Under the pieces are notes generated by a model that was given only the letters and a program-made list of their open reading frames with translations, did not search any database and had not been told where the DNA came from. This document shows, in pieces, positions 1 through 7,986 of a stretch of DNA of 64,000 nt (positions within the stretch are counted from its first letter, which is position 1; the number at the start of each line of letters is the position of its first letter). This stretch comes from GCA-2705995 sp048267965. Its GTDB lineage: Bacteria; Bacteroidota; Bacteroidia; Flavobacteriales_G; Salibacteraceae. The stretch lies in assembly GCA_048267965.1 (NCBI GenBank), contig JBLWWK010000004.1, positions 62,001 through 126,000 on the forward strand, read 5' to 3'. A program made the translations under genes and the position numbers.

Positions 1-1067
1 GCCGCGCTAATTTGCTGAATGCTCGATTTTATGCTCATGTAACTGGCCCGGGTTTCTGGCGGAACAACAGCGGTTGTCATCGTTTGCATCGGTATCATTC
101 TTCCATTGATAAGAATGAACATAAACGTAGATACAATCAACGCTAAATACAGAGGCGTTGGCCCCAAGTTCGTAAGAATGATTACCGGAATGGCCGATAG
201 AAACAAGAAAGTGACAAACACTTTAAGCGGACCAATTTTATCGGTGAATCGGCCAATTAGCGGCCCTGTGAACACCACCGCACCACCGCCAAACATATAA
301 AGCAACGTAATGGTATCTTCATCAAAACCCACATTTCTTTGCATAAATGGCGCAATAAACGGCACAATCATGAACTGACCTAAAATAATAAACATGCTCA
401 CCGCCAATGCCATTATCTGATTTTTATCGGTAAGTACACTCGATAAAACGTGCTTTACATTCGCTGCAAACCGTATGGTATCTTGTTTTTCTTTTAAGTG
501 ATCCGTCATATTCGGAAAAACAAAAAATGCTACTCCAGAAAGCACCACACCAATGCTGCCAATCATAATAAACGGAGCATGCCAAAACAGTTTACTCGCT
601 AAAAACAAACCGATTGGAACTCCTAAAACGGAGGCAGCAGCAAAAGCAGCAGAAATAATCCCCATAGCTTTGCCGCGCTCTTTAAACTGGTACAAATCAC
701 TCACTACCGATAAAACCAAAGCATTGATCACCCCACCAAATAAACCAGTTAAAATTCTGGCCAGCACTAAATGTTCGTAGGTATTGGCAAACGAAACCGA
801 TAAGGTCCCAACCGTAAAACCGATGTACGTGAACATCAATGCTTTTTTACGATCGAATCGATCGATCAAAAAAGCCGAAAGAAACCCTGAAATACCTGCG
901 CTAAACGCATACGAAGAGACAATAACCGTAAACTGCTGAGCCGATATAGAAAACAATTCCATCAGGTAATTTCCCAGCGGCATCATTATCATAAAGTCTA
1001 CAATGTGCGTAAAATTCATGGCGGCCAAAAGGTATAAAATAGCCGACCGATTCGCGATGTTTGTCAT
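1..1067 (-). CDS. MFS transporter, partial (C-terminus outside window)
   Basis: Major facilitator superfamily permease, read on the minus strand from an ATG at 1065-1067 to the window edge, so about 355 residues of the N-terminal and central part are present. The protein has regularly spaced hydrophobic segments and an MFS motif A-like loop after the second segment (LIDRFDRKKAL). It starts MTNIANRSAILYLLAA with no signal peptide, as expected for an inner-membrane permease. Substrate cannot be told; drug or sugar efflux of the AraJ/Bcr kind is possible. A promoter-like CACCTTTG lies only 4 bases upstream of the ATG, which suggests a leaderless or nearly leaderless transcript. It is divergent from the LiaF-like gene. 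Confidence 0.85.
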   Translation of the reverse strand, partial: MTNIANRSAILYLLAAMNFTHIVDFMIMMPLGNYLMELFSISAQQFTVIVSSYAFSAGISGFLSAFLIDRFDRKKALMFTYIGFTVGTLSVSFANTYEHLVLARILTGLFGGVINALVLSVVSDLYQFKERGKAMGIISAAFAAASVLGVPIGLFLASKLFWHAPFIMIGSIGVVLSGVAFFVFPNMTDHLKEKQDTIRFAANVKHVLSSVLTDKNQIMALAVSMFIILGQFMIVPFIAPFMQRNVGFDEDTITLLYMFGGGAVVFTGPLIGRFTDKIGPLKVFVTFLFLSAIPVIILTNLGPTPLYLALIVSTFMFILINGRMIPMQTMTTAVVPPETRASYMSIKSSIQQISA

Positions 1068-1071
1068 TTTG

Positions 1072-1079
1072 CAAAGGTG
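1072..1079 (-). promoter_or_regulatory. putative -7 element of the MFS gene
   Basis: The minus strand reads CACCTTTG, a one-mismatch match to the Bacteroidota -7 consensus TAnnTTTG. Only CAAA separates it from the ATG, so transcription would start at or next to the start codon. Confidence 0.4.
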
Positions 1080-1227
1080 CAACCTTTTTACGTGTACCTA
1101 CATGAAGATTATTTTATACTGTTATTACCAGAACTGCACATTACCACTTACCGACTATTTTTGCTCACTCACCTACCTCACTGGACTCGCTCACCTAAAA
1201 CCCTTCTTTTTCTGCACTTTGCGGCTA

Positions 1228-1235
1228 TACATTTG
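1228..1235 (+). promoter_or_regulatory. putative -7 promoter element of LiaF-LytS-LytTR operon
   Basis: TACATTTG matches the Bacteroidota TAnnTTTG consensus exactly and lies 18 bases before the ATG at 1254. It supports choosing that ATG over the in-frame codon at 1077, which would place the promoter inside the gene. No clear -33 TTG was seen at the usual spacing. Confidence 0.45.
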
Positions 1236-1253
1236 ACAAAAATTAAGATCAAA

Positions 1254-2030
1254 ATGAACTCACAAGACAAATTTTCGACCACAGAAAAGAAAAATGCTCC
1301 CCAATTACGCAAAAGAAAACGCAGCCTTTTTGGTCTGCTCATTATTGGCTTTGGTGTTTGGTGGTTGCTCCACCGTATGGATGTGCTTAACGTGCCGCCT
1401 TGGGTGCTTTCATGGCCTGTAATTCTTATGGTAGTAGGTGTTTTTCAGCTGTTGGCATCGCAGTTTAAAAAGACCGGTGGTTACATAACACTCGCAGCAG
1501 GCGCAGTATTTTTTATTTACCAGCAACGTTTATTGCCGCAAGAACTTACCCTCTACTTTTGGCCAGTGGTAATTATTTTGGTGGGTCTTTTTGTTTTTCT
1601 CGGTAGGAACCGTAAATCAAAATACGAGAAGCAAATGGAATCTTGGCAAAACCATTCAATGAGCCATCCAAGGGCTGAAATAGAAAATGCCGAAACCATT
1701 GATTCTGTGGTAATCATGGGCGGAACCCACAAAGACATTGTTTCTAAAAACTTTCAAGGAGGTGAAATCACTTGTATCATGGGCGGTGCAGAACTCTACT
1801 TTGGCAAAGCCGATTTACAAAACGAAGCCGTTATTGATGTTACCGTAATTATGGGCGGCATTAAAATTTTGGTTCCCAAAAACTGGAATGTGAACATCAA
1901 CACAGCCAACATTTTAGGCGGAGTAGACGATAAACGCATGCAAGAATTTGAATCTCCGGTAGAGAAAAACAAATCGTTAACCATTACCGGAGCCGTAATT
2001 ATGGGCGGTATTGATTTACAATCGTATTAA
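1254..2030 (+). CDS. LiaF-like membrane protein
   Basis: A 258-residue protein with a basic N-terminus, then about four hydrophobic segments (roughly residues 30-115), then a soluble C-terminal domain with a recurring I-M-G-G motif (IMGGTHKDI, IMGGAELYFG, IMGGIKILVP, ILGGVDD, IMGGIDL). That pattern is typical of the LiaF/DUF5668 family (LiaF C-terminal beta-helix), whose members sense cell-envelope stress and often sit beside two-component systems. An in-frame start at 1077 exists, but the extra 59 residues look non-coding and a TAnnTTTG box lies between. The kinase gene follows 18 bases after its stop, so it probably forms an operon with LytS/LytTR and may modulate the kinase. That role is inferred from family and context. 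Confidence 0.8.
   Translation: MNSQDKFSTTEKKNAPQLRKRKRSLFGLLIIGFGVWWLLHRMDVLNVPPWVLSWPVILMVVGVFQLLASQFKKTGGYITLAAGAVFFIYQQRLLPQELTLYFWPVVIILVGLFVFLGRNRKSKYEKQMESWQNHSMSHPRAEIENAETIDSVVIMGGTHKDIVSKNFQGGEITCIMGGAELYFGKADLQNEAVIDVTVIMGGIKILVPKNWNVNINTANILGGVDDKRMQEFESPVEKNKSLTITGAVIMGGIDLQSY
1601..1612 (+). repeat. dispersed word CGGTAGGAACCG (full 12-mer)
   Basis: One of five perfect copies of CGGTAGGAACCG in the window. The word has 4-base inverted arms (CGGT/ACCG) around an asymmetric AGGA centre. Here it lies inside the LiaF-like gene and encodes G-R-N. Confidence 0.6.
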
Positions 2031-2048
2031 TTTCTACAACTTTAGAAG

Positions 2049-3062
2049 GTGAAATCGAAAATCAATACGCACATTGCGCTGGGCGCTTTCGTTTTTTTGC
2101 TGCTGTATTCTATGGCTTTGCACCATGTGTTCGCCATAGAATACCCTTTTGCCCTGCTAGAAAGTTTGGGCTTAATGGCTCCGCTGGTAATTTCTACCAA
2201 AGTTTCGTTGGCTGCCATGGGCTTTTTCAGACCATCTAATTACCAAAGCCTCACCATTTTGTTGGTGGCCGCTGTGCTTTCATTTTTCACCTTAGGCATT
2301 CAGCATTTTATAATACAGCCCATTTACAACGAGCATTTATCAGCCACGTTTGTGCAACTTGGTGGGTGGTTTCACTTTTTAATTTGCTTTATTATCAATG
2401 CCAGTGCCCTTACCGTAAGCCTTTTTTGGAATTCACTTCAAGACCAAACGGCTTACCTAAGTCGTAGAAAAGAAGCCGAACAACTAAACCGAGAAGCCGA
2501 GTTATTGATGCTACGTCATCAATTGCAACCGCACTTTTTGTTCAATAGTTTAAACTCCATCAACGCGTTAATCGGGTTCCAACCGAAAAAAGCGCGAGAA
2601 ATGATTCAGCAATTAGGTTCGTTTTTACGAGGCACCATCAAAATAGATGATCAACAACCCATTATTTTCGAAAAAGAACTAGAACAAATTAAACTGTACC
2701 TCAACATCGAAAAGGTGCGATTTGGCCATCGGTTAGAAGTCGAAATTGATGCCAGTGAAGAAGTAAAAACCAAAAAAATTCCTCCACTTTTGCTGCAACC
2801 TTTGCTCGAAAACGCTATTAAATTTGGGCTTTACGGAACTACCGAAAACGTGGTTTTGCATCTAAACGCACAATTTGAAGCGAATTGGCTAATAATAAGT
2901 ATATCGAACCCTATAGACCAAGATGCCGATAGCCAAGAAGGTACCGGTTTTGGATTAGAATCTGTGCAGCGCAGGCTTCATCTTATGTACGGCAGAGCCG
3001 ATTTAATCACCGCTGAAAAAACCGATCGCCTTTTTACCGTTCAACTGAAAATACCGCAATAA
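2049..3062 (+). CDS. LytS-type sensor histidine kinase
   Basis: A 337-residue sensor kinase of the His_kinase (PF06580) family. The N-terminal third holds four hydrophobic segments (to about residue 125). The catalytic part begins with the phospho-acceptor H-box LRHQLQPHFLFNSLNSINAL and continues to an ATPase domain with PLLLQPLLENAIKFG (N box) and GTGFGLESVQRRL (G box). The start is a GTG at 2049, 18 bases after the LiaF-like stop; no better ATG exists before the first membrane segment. It is directly followed by its probable LytTR partner. The signal is unknown; LiaF-like neighbour and membrane topology suggest envelope sensing. Confidence 0.9.
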   Translation: MKSKINTHIALGAFVFLLLYSMALHHVFAIEYPFALLESLGLMAPLVISTKVSLAAMGFFRPSNYQSLTILLVAAVLSFFTLGIQHFIIQPIYNEHLSATFVQLGGWFHFLICFIINASALTVSLFWNSLQDQTAYLSRRKEAEQLNREAELLMLRHQLQPHFLFNSLNSINALIGFQPKKAREMIQQLGSFLRGTIKIDDQQPIIFEKELEQIKLYLNIEKVRFGHRLEVEIDASEEVKTKKIPPLLLQPLLENAIKFGLYGTTENVVLHLNAQFEANWLIISISNPIDQDADSQEGTGFGLESVQRRLHLMYGRADLITAEKTDRLFTVQLKIPQ

Positions 3063-3064
3063 GC

Positions 3065-3784
3065 ATGACTCGAGCATTTATTATAGACGATGAACCTTTG
3101 GCCACCACTTACGTACAAGAAATGCTACAAAACCATCCTGAAATTAACGTTGAAGGCATTTACCACGATGGATTTTCTGCGCTAAAGGCCATTCAAGAAA
3201 ATCCGCCAGACTTACTCTTTCTCGATGTTCAAATGCCCAAAATTTCAGGATTAGAATTACTGCAATTGCTCGATTCGGTTCCGGCCGTGATCTTTACCAC
3301 CGCTTTCGATAAATATGCTGTTCAAGCATTTGAAGCTCACGCTGTTGATTATTTACTCAAACCCTTTAGTCAAGAACGTTTCGATGCGGCTATTGAGCGT
3401 TTTAACGGTAGGAACTCGCCTTCTACCCATGTGGAGTCGTTACTCAAAAACCAAGAACTCACCCGAATTGTGCTTAAAGACGGAGGCTCTATTAAAATAA
3501 TTGCCCTCAAGAATTTAGCTTTTCTCAAAGCCGATGACGATTATGTAGAGTTGCATTCTGAAGGGAAGAAATACCTAAAAAAAGATACGCTCAAAAATTA
3601 CGAAACAGCTCTTCCGCCCGCTCAATTTGTACGTATTCACCGATCGTATATGGTCAACGTTCAGTATATCACAGCCATTGAGCCGTACGAAAAAACTACA
3701 CACAAAGTAGTGCTTACCACTGGCGATCAGCTGCCTGTAAGCCGCAGTGGTTATCAGCGCTTGAAAGAAACATTACGGGTGTAG
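3065..3784 (+). CDS. LytTR-family response regulator
   Basis: A 239-residue response regulator. The receiver domain (about residues 1-120) has the acidic pair IIDDEP, the phospho-acceptor aspartate in LFLDVQMPKISG, the conserved threonine in VIFTTAFDKYAVQAF and the lysine in YLLKPF. The C-terminal LytTR DNA-binding domain (about 140-239) carries FLKADDDYVELHSEGKKY and FVRIHRSYMVN. It starts 2 bases after the kinase stop, so the two are co-translated and form a cognate pair. LytTR regulators bind direct repeats in promoter DNA; the target genes cannot be named from this window. Confidence 0.92.
   Translation: MTRAFIIDDEPLATTYVQEMLQNHPEINVEGIYHDGFSALKAIQENPPDLLFLDVQMPKISGLELLQLLDSVPAVIFTTAFDKYAVQAFEAHAVDYLLKPFSQERFDAAIERFNGRNSPSTHVESLLKNQELTRIVLKDGGSIKIIALKNLAFLKADDDYVELHSEGKKYLKKDTLKNYETALPPAQFVRIHRSYMVNVQYITAIEPYEKTTHKVVLTTGDQLPVSRSGYQRLKETLRV
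3406..3415 (+). repeat. dispersed word CGGTAGGAAC, inside response-regulator gene
   Basis: CGGTAGGAAC at 3406-3415 encodes G-R-N within the LytTR regulator. It is a different reading frame from the V-G-T use seen in most other genes, which argues for selection on the DNA word rather than on a peptide. Confidence 0.55.
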
Positions 3785-4136
3785 TTGTGTAAGGTAATTT
3801 CTTCTATTTTCAATTTTTTGGGCGATTTTCTTCTCTCGAAACGAAAAAAATTAAAAAAAAGCTGAATTCTTCCTCCAAATCATTGATAAACAGGCATAAA
3901 TAGTTGTCTTTTTTTTCAATCCCTTCTGTTTTTCAGCTGGCTTCTCTCCGAATCTTATTTTTTTGAAAATTCGTTTCTGCATTGCACAAACAACCAATAG
4001 GTTACCGCTCTTTTTTTACTCATTTTATCTACTTAAAATAACTAAAATCTGCGCCCAGCATGAATTTCAGCCTTTTCAATCCAAAAGCAACCTTAAAAAA
4101 TAGAGTCGTCTTTGTTTGAAATTAATCCAAGCAGAG
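3785..4136. other. 352-base AT-rich intergenic region
   Basis: Between the response regulator and the small T9SS protein. It is A/T-rich with many T and A runs and no open frame of note. I see no tRNA-like fold and no clear rho-independent hairpin. A weak CGTCTTTG about 25 bases before the ATG at 4137 could be a promoter element. No other structure was recognised. Confidence 0.5.
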
Positions 4137-4916
4137 ATGAAGAAAAATTGTTTATTGTTTTTGGCCCTCTTCGGGCTCGCCTTAACAAAGGCCAACGCAC
4201 AAATTGTTTATACAGACATTCCAGATGGTGTTCCTACCGGAATTGATTTTGACACCGATGGAACCGATGAATTTACCGTAACCGATGGTATGGGAACGGG
4301 AGATTACGTTGCTTATTGGGGCGGAGGCCCAGATAACAACATCCACGCAGTAGGAACTTTAGGCACACAAGGTTGGGATGTTCCCAATTGTGTAGACTCA
4401 GGTTTTACCGTTGATGCTTCTGGCCAATGGGAAGGACAAGGCGATTGTTCTATTATAGCGTGGGGAGCGGGCAACCCTACCATTACCACGGGTGCTGATG
4501 AGTATTTAGCTGTTCGGTTTAACCTAGGCGCCAACTTGCACTACGGCTGGATAAGAATTGAAGTAGACGGCAGCGAAAACGTGATCTATAAAGACTACGC
4601 TTACAATGCTACCCCTAACACCCCTATCAATGCGGGCGATACAGGAGCGGTAACTACAAGCGTTCAAACGTTTGCCGAAAGCGGAAATAAGTACCAACTT
4701 TTCCCCAATCCTGCCACTTCTAATTCGGTTACCGTTGGCGCCAATCACCTTTCTGAAATTAAAAATGTGCAGTTATTTTCTGTTACGGGAGAGTTGGTGA
4801 TTCGCACTTCGGCTACCTCAACCCTCGATCTCAACCACGTTTTGCCCGGTCTTTATTTCGTGGTTATTACAGATCGAAACGGGGCTGTTTATCAAGAGAA
4901 ATTATTGGTTCAATAA
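4137..4916 (+). CDS. secreted protein with T9SS sorting domain
   Basis: A 259-residue protein with a Sec signal peptide (MKKNCLLFLALFGLALTKANA, cut before QIVYT). The middle is an acidic beta-rich domain containing DFDTDGTDEFTV and repeated glycine/aspartate turns, of unknown function. The last 75 residues form a type A T9SS sorting domain, starting YQLFPNPATSN and ending VVITDRNGAVYQEKLLVQ. It should therefore be secreted through the outer membrane and attached to the cell surface or released. The ATG at 4137 is chosen because the signal peptide begins there; the upstream in-frame TTG at 4116 adds nothing. It stands alone between a regulator operon and the sdh operon, and no enzyme motif is visible. 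Confidence 0.8.
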   Translation: MKKNCLLFLALFGLALTKANAQIVYTDIPDGVPTGIDFDTDGTDEFTVTDGMGTGDYVAYWGGGPDNNIHAVGTLGTQGWDVPNCVDSGFTVDASGQWEGQGDCSIIAWGAGNPTITTGADEYLAVRFNLGANLHYGWIRIEVDGSENVIYKDYAYNATPNTPINAGDTGAVTTSVQTFAESGNKYQLFPNPATSNSVTVGANHLSEIKNVQLFSVTGELVIRTSATSTLDLNHVLPGLYFVVITDRNGAVYQEKLLVQ

Positions 4917-4935
4917 CCTGTTTTTAAAGCCAACT

Positions 4936-4945
4936 GTAGGAACCG
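4936..4945 (+). repeat. intergenic copy of dispersed word (GTAGGAACCG)
   Basis: GTAGGAACCG lies 20 bases after the T9SS gene stop. It forms a perfect 10-base inverted pair with the copy at 5079-5090, CGGTTCCTAC. It is in non-coding DNA, so no protein constraint explains it. Confidence 0.55.
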
Positions 4946-5078
4946 ATTTTCTGCATCTATAAAACGCCCAATTTCACTAAATGATGCGTTTTCCTACCAA
5001 CGATCACCGATAACAAAGAATTCTTCTAGCTTGTATTCGCTTCTTTACCTTTGTGAAAAGTTGAATAATAATGAGAAA

Positions 5079-5090
5079 CGGTTCCTACCG
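5079..5090 (-). repeat. intergenic full copy of dispersed word
   Basis: The plus strand reads CGGTTCCTACCG, the exact reverse complement of the 12-base word. It sits between the T9SS gene and sdhB, just before their shared terminator. Confidence 0.6.
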
Positions 5091-5095
5091 AAATA

Positions 5096-5127
5096 AAAAA
5101 GCCGCTCCTAAATAGAAGCGGCTTTTT
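5096..5127. terminator. bidirectional terminator between T9SS gene and sdhB
   Basis: AAAAAGCCGCT and AGCGGCTTTTT form a stem of 11 pairs around a 10-base loop, with T runs on both strands. It suits the end of the T9SS gene (plus) and the sdh operon (minus). Confidence 0.8.
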
Positions 5128-5149
5128 CAATCTGTATAGTTCTTATTTC

Positions 5150-5902
5150 TTACTTACCTGAACGAAGGCTAGCAGTCATAAACTCACGGTTCATACGAGC
5201 AATGTTTTCTAGAGAAATGCCTTTCGGACATTCAACTTCACAAGCTCCGGTGTTGGTACAGTTACCAAAACCTTCTAAATCCATTTGTTTTACCATATTC
5301 ATTACGCGCTCTTCTGCTTCTACTCTACCTTGTGGTAACAAAGCGTATTGAGAAACCTTAGCACCTACAAATAGCATAGCCGATGAGTTTTTACACGTAG
5401 CTACACAAGCTCCACAACCAATACAAGTGGCTGCATCCATGGCTAAATCAGCGTTTTCTTTCGGAATTGGAATAGCGTTAGCATCTTGTGTATTTCCAGA
5501 AGTGTTTACAGAAATGTACCCCCCTGCATGTTGAATACGATCGAATGCTGAACGGTCTACTACCAAATCTTTTACAACTGGAAAAGCAGCTGCTCTCCAA
5601 GGCTCGATGTAAATGGTATCTCCATCGTTAAACTTGCGCATGTGTAACTGACAAGTAGTTACACCGCGGTCTGGGCCATGTGCTTCACCATTAATATACA
5701 TAGAGCACATACCGCAAATACCTTCTCTACAATCGTGGTCGAATGCTACAGGTTCTTCTCCTTTAGCGATAAGACTTTCGTTAAGAACGTCCATCATTTC
5801 TAGGAAAGACATGTGATCAGAGATGTCGGTAACTTTGTAATCCACCATTTGGCCTTTCTCGTTGGGCCCTTTTTGCCTCCAGATTTTAAGCGTTAAATTC
5901 AT
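5150..5902 (-). CDS. sdhB: succinate dehydrogenase/fumarate reductase iron-sulfur subunit
   Basis: A 250-residue iron-sulfur subunit of complex II, carrying electrons from the flavoprotein to the membrane quinone site. Three cluster motifs are visible in order: the plant-type [2Fe-2S] set (CREGICGMC, then CQLH), the [4Fe-4S] set CIGCGACVATC, and the [3Fe-4S] set CTNTGACEVECP. Length matches the family. It is the last gene of the minus-strand order sdhC-sdhA-sdhB, 52 bases after sdhA, and ends just before a bidirectional terminator. In Bacteroidota this B-type complex can act as succinate dehydrogenase or fumarate reductase; direction cannot be told from sequence. Confidence 0.96.
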   Translation of the reverse strand: MNLTLKIWRQKGPNEKGQMVDYKVTDISDHMSFLEMMDVLNESLIAKGEEPVAFDHDCREGICGMCSMYINGEAHGPDRGVTTCQLHMRKFNDGDTIYIEPWRAAAFPVVKDLVVDRSAFDRIQHAGGYISVNTSGNTQDANAIPIPKENADLAMDAATCIGCGACVATCKNSSAMLFVGAKVSQYALLPQGRVEAEERVMNMVKQMDLEGFGNCTNTGACEVECPKGISLENIARMNREFMTASLRSGK

Positions 5903-5954
5903 GTGGCTTTATTTTTATTGTGCAGTGCAGCAGATTGCTCTGCTGCGCGTGCTC

Positions 5955-7967
5955 TTATTTATAACTTCTTTGTTTTAACTCGATATCTTTAAACTCAAGC
6001 TCTTCTTTATGAAGAACTGCATCTGAAGGTTCGCCTTTGTATTCCCACGCGGCTACATAAGCGTAATCTTCATCGTTTCTCTTCGCTTCGCCTTTCTGTT
6101 CTCCATCAAGCTCAACTGATTCTTCGCGGAAATGACCACCACAAGACTCGTTGCGGTTCAATGCATCCAATGCGAATAATTCTCCTAGTTCAAGAAAATC
6201 AGCAACACGTCCTGCTTTTTCTAGTTCTGGGTTTAACTCATCTGCCGAACCTGGAACATTTACTTCTTTCCAGAATTCTTCACGAATAGCCTTAATTTCA
6301 GCAATTGCTTCTTTCAAGCCTTTTTCGTTACGAGCCATACCTACTTTATCCCACATTACTTTTCCTAAGCGTTTGTGGAAATGGTCTACAGACTTGGTTC
6401 CTTTATTATTTACGAAGAAGTTGATTCTTTCTTTTACTGATTTTTCAGCTTCATCGAATTCTGGAGTGTCTGTTGGTATTTTACCCGTTCTAATATCGTG
6501 AGATAAATAATCACCAATGGTGTAAGGCAATACGAAGTAACCATCTGCCAAACCTTGCATCAATGCAGAAGCACCTAATCGGTTAGCTCCGTGGTCTGAG
6601 AAGTTGGCTTCACCAATTGCGTAACAACCCGGAATGGTTGTCATTAAGTTATAATCTACCCAAATACCGCCCATTGTATAGTGAGTTGCGGGGTAAATCA
6701 TCATAGGTGTTTTGTATGGGTTTTCGTCTACGATTTTCTCATACATCTGGAAAAGGTTTCCGTACTTGGCACGAACCACTTCTTCACCCAATGCGATAAT
6801 TTTATCGTGAGATGCATTTTGAATACCCTGAACTTTGGCTTGCTCTTTACCGTAACGCTCAATCGCTGACTTAAAATCTAAGTAAACCGCTTCGCCAGTA
6901 GCATTTACACCGTAACCAGCATCACAACGCTCTTTTGCTGCACGAGAGGCAACATCACGTGGCACCAAGTTACCAAATGCTGGGTAACGTCTTTCTAAGT
7001 AGTAATCGCGATCTTCTTCTGCTATTTCGGTTGGTTTTTTCTTTCCTTCACGAATGGCTAAAACATCATCCATGTTTTTAGGAACCCAAATTCTACCATC
7101 GTTACGTAATGACTCTGACATCAGAGTAAGCTTCGATTGGTAATCTCCTGAACGTGGAATACACGTTGGGTGAATTTGCGTGTAACAAGGATTAGCGAAG
7201 AAAGCTCCTCTTTTGTGAACTTTCCAAGCTGCAGTAGCATTCGAACCCATTGCGTTAGTAGACAAGAAGTATACGTTTCCGTACCCTCCAGAAGCAATTA
7301 CTACTGCGTGTGCAGAGTGGCGCTCAATTTCACCAGTAGCTAAGTTACGAGCAATAATTCCGCGCGCTTTGCCGTCTACTTTTACAATATCGAGCATTTC
7401 GTGGCGGTTGTACATTTCGATTTTACCGCGAGCAATTTGGCGGTTCATTGCTGAATATGCACCCAACAATAATTGCTGACCTGTTTGACCTTTAGCGTAG
7501 AAAGTACGCGATACTAATACACCACCAAAAGAGCGATTATCAAGTAGCCCGCCATAATCACGTGCAAAAGGAACCCCTTGAGCAACACATTGATCAATAA
7601 TATTGGCAGAAACTTCTGCTAAACGATAAACGTTGGCTTCTCGTGAGCGGTAATCTCCACCTTTTACTGTATCGTAGAAAAGACGATAGTTAGAATCACC
7701 ATCACCTTGATAGTTTTTAGCTGCGTTAATTCCCCCTTGCGCTGCAATGGAGTGAGCACGTCTTGGAGAATCTTGGTAGCAAAATGCTTTTACGTTGTAG
7801 CCTAGTTCAGCTAGAGTTGCTGAAGCAGAACCTCCTGCTAGTCCGGTTCCTACTACAATAACATCGATATGACGTTTGTTGGCAGGGTTTACCAGGTTGA
7901 TTTTATTCTTATGATTAGTCCACTTTTTATCTATTGGACCTTCTGGTATTTTCGAATCTAATTTCAT
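5955..7967 (-). CDS. sdhA: succinate dehydrogenase/fumarate reductase flavoprotein subunit
   Basis: A 670-residue flavoprotein that oxidises succinate to fumarate (or the reverse). The FAD-binding fold starts at about residue 36 (VVGTGLAGGSASATLAELG). The flavin-linking histidine lies in RRAHSIAAQGGINAAK, and substrate and active-site segments include HPTCIPRSGDY, RDVASRAAKERC and HYTMGGIWVD. The C-terminal capping and helical domain is present. The length and the run of motifs match the Bacteroidota/epsilon-type B complex. It lies 19 bases after sdhC and 52 before sdhB in one operon. Confidence 0.96.
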   Translation of the reverse strand: MKLDSKIPEGPIDKKWTNHKNKINLVNPANKRHIDVIVVGTGLAGGSASATLAELGYNVKAFCYQDSPRRAHSIAAQGGINAAKNYQGDGDSNYRLFYDTVKGGDYRSREANVYRLAEVSANIIDQCVAQGVPFARDYGGLLDNRSFGGVLVSRTFYAKGQTGQQLLLGAYSAMNRQIARGKIEMYNRHEMLDIVKVDGKARGIIARNLATGEIERHSAHAVVIASGGYGNVYFLSTNAMGSNATAAWKVHKRGAFFANPCYTQIHPTCIPRSGDYQSKLTLMSESLRNDGRIWVPKNMDDVLAIREGKKKPTEIAEEDRDYYLERRYPAFGNLVPRDVASRAAKERCDAGYGVNATGEAVYLDFKSAIERYGKEQAKVQGIQNASHDKIIALGEEVVRAKYGNLFQMYEKIVDENPYKTPMMIYPATHYTMGGIWVDYNLMTTIPGCYAIGEANFSDHGANRLGASALMQGLADGYFVLPYTIGDYLSHDIRTGKIPTDTPEFDEAEKSVKERINFFVNNKGTKSVDHFHKRLGKVMWDKVGMARNEKGLKEAIAEIKAIREEFWKEVNVPGSADELNPELEKAGRVADFLELGELFALDALNRNESCGGHFREESVELDGEQKGEAKRNDEDYAYVAAWEYKGEPSDAVLHKEELEFKDIELKQRSYK

Positions 7968-7986
7968 AGTCGTTCTTCTTCGCCCA

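Larger units (their letters stand above)
5046..5127 (+). ncRNA. possible short transcript or mini-ORF ending in terminator
   Basis: A perfect TAnnTTTG box (TACCTTTG, 5046-5053) is followed by an ATG at 5071 opening a 14-codon frame (MRNGSYRNKKAAPK, stop TAG 5113-5115). A rho-independent hairpin lies at 5096-5127. The mini-ORF spans a full copy of the dispersed word and its stop falls in the terminator loop. This could be a small RNA, but the hairpin is also what one expects for the converging genes on either side, and no -33 TTG is present at normal spacing. Treat it as a weak candidate. Confidence 0.2.

Noticed and set aside
553..780. Plus-strand frame of 75 codons opposite the MFS gene
   Set aside because: It is antisense to a clear MFS coding frame and has no recognisable motif or promoter.
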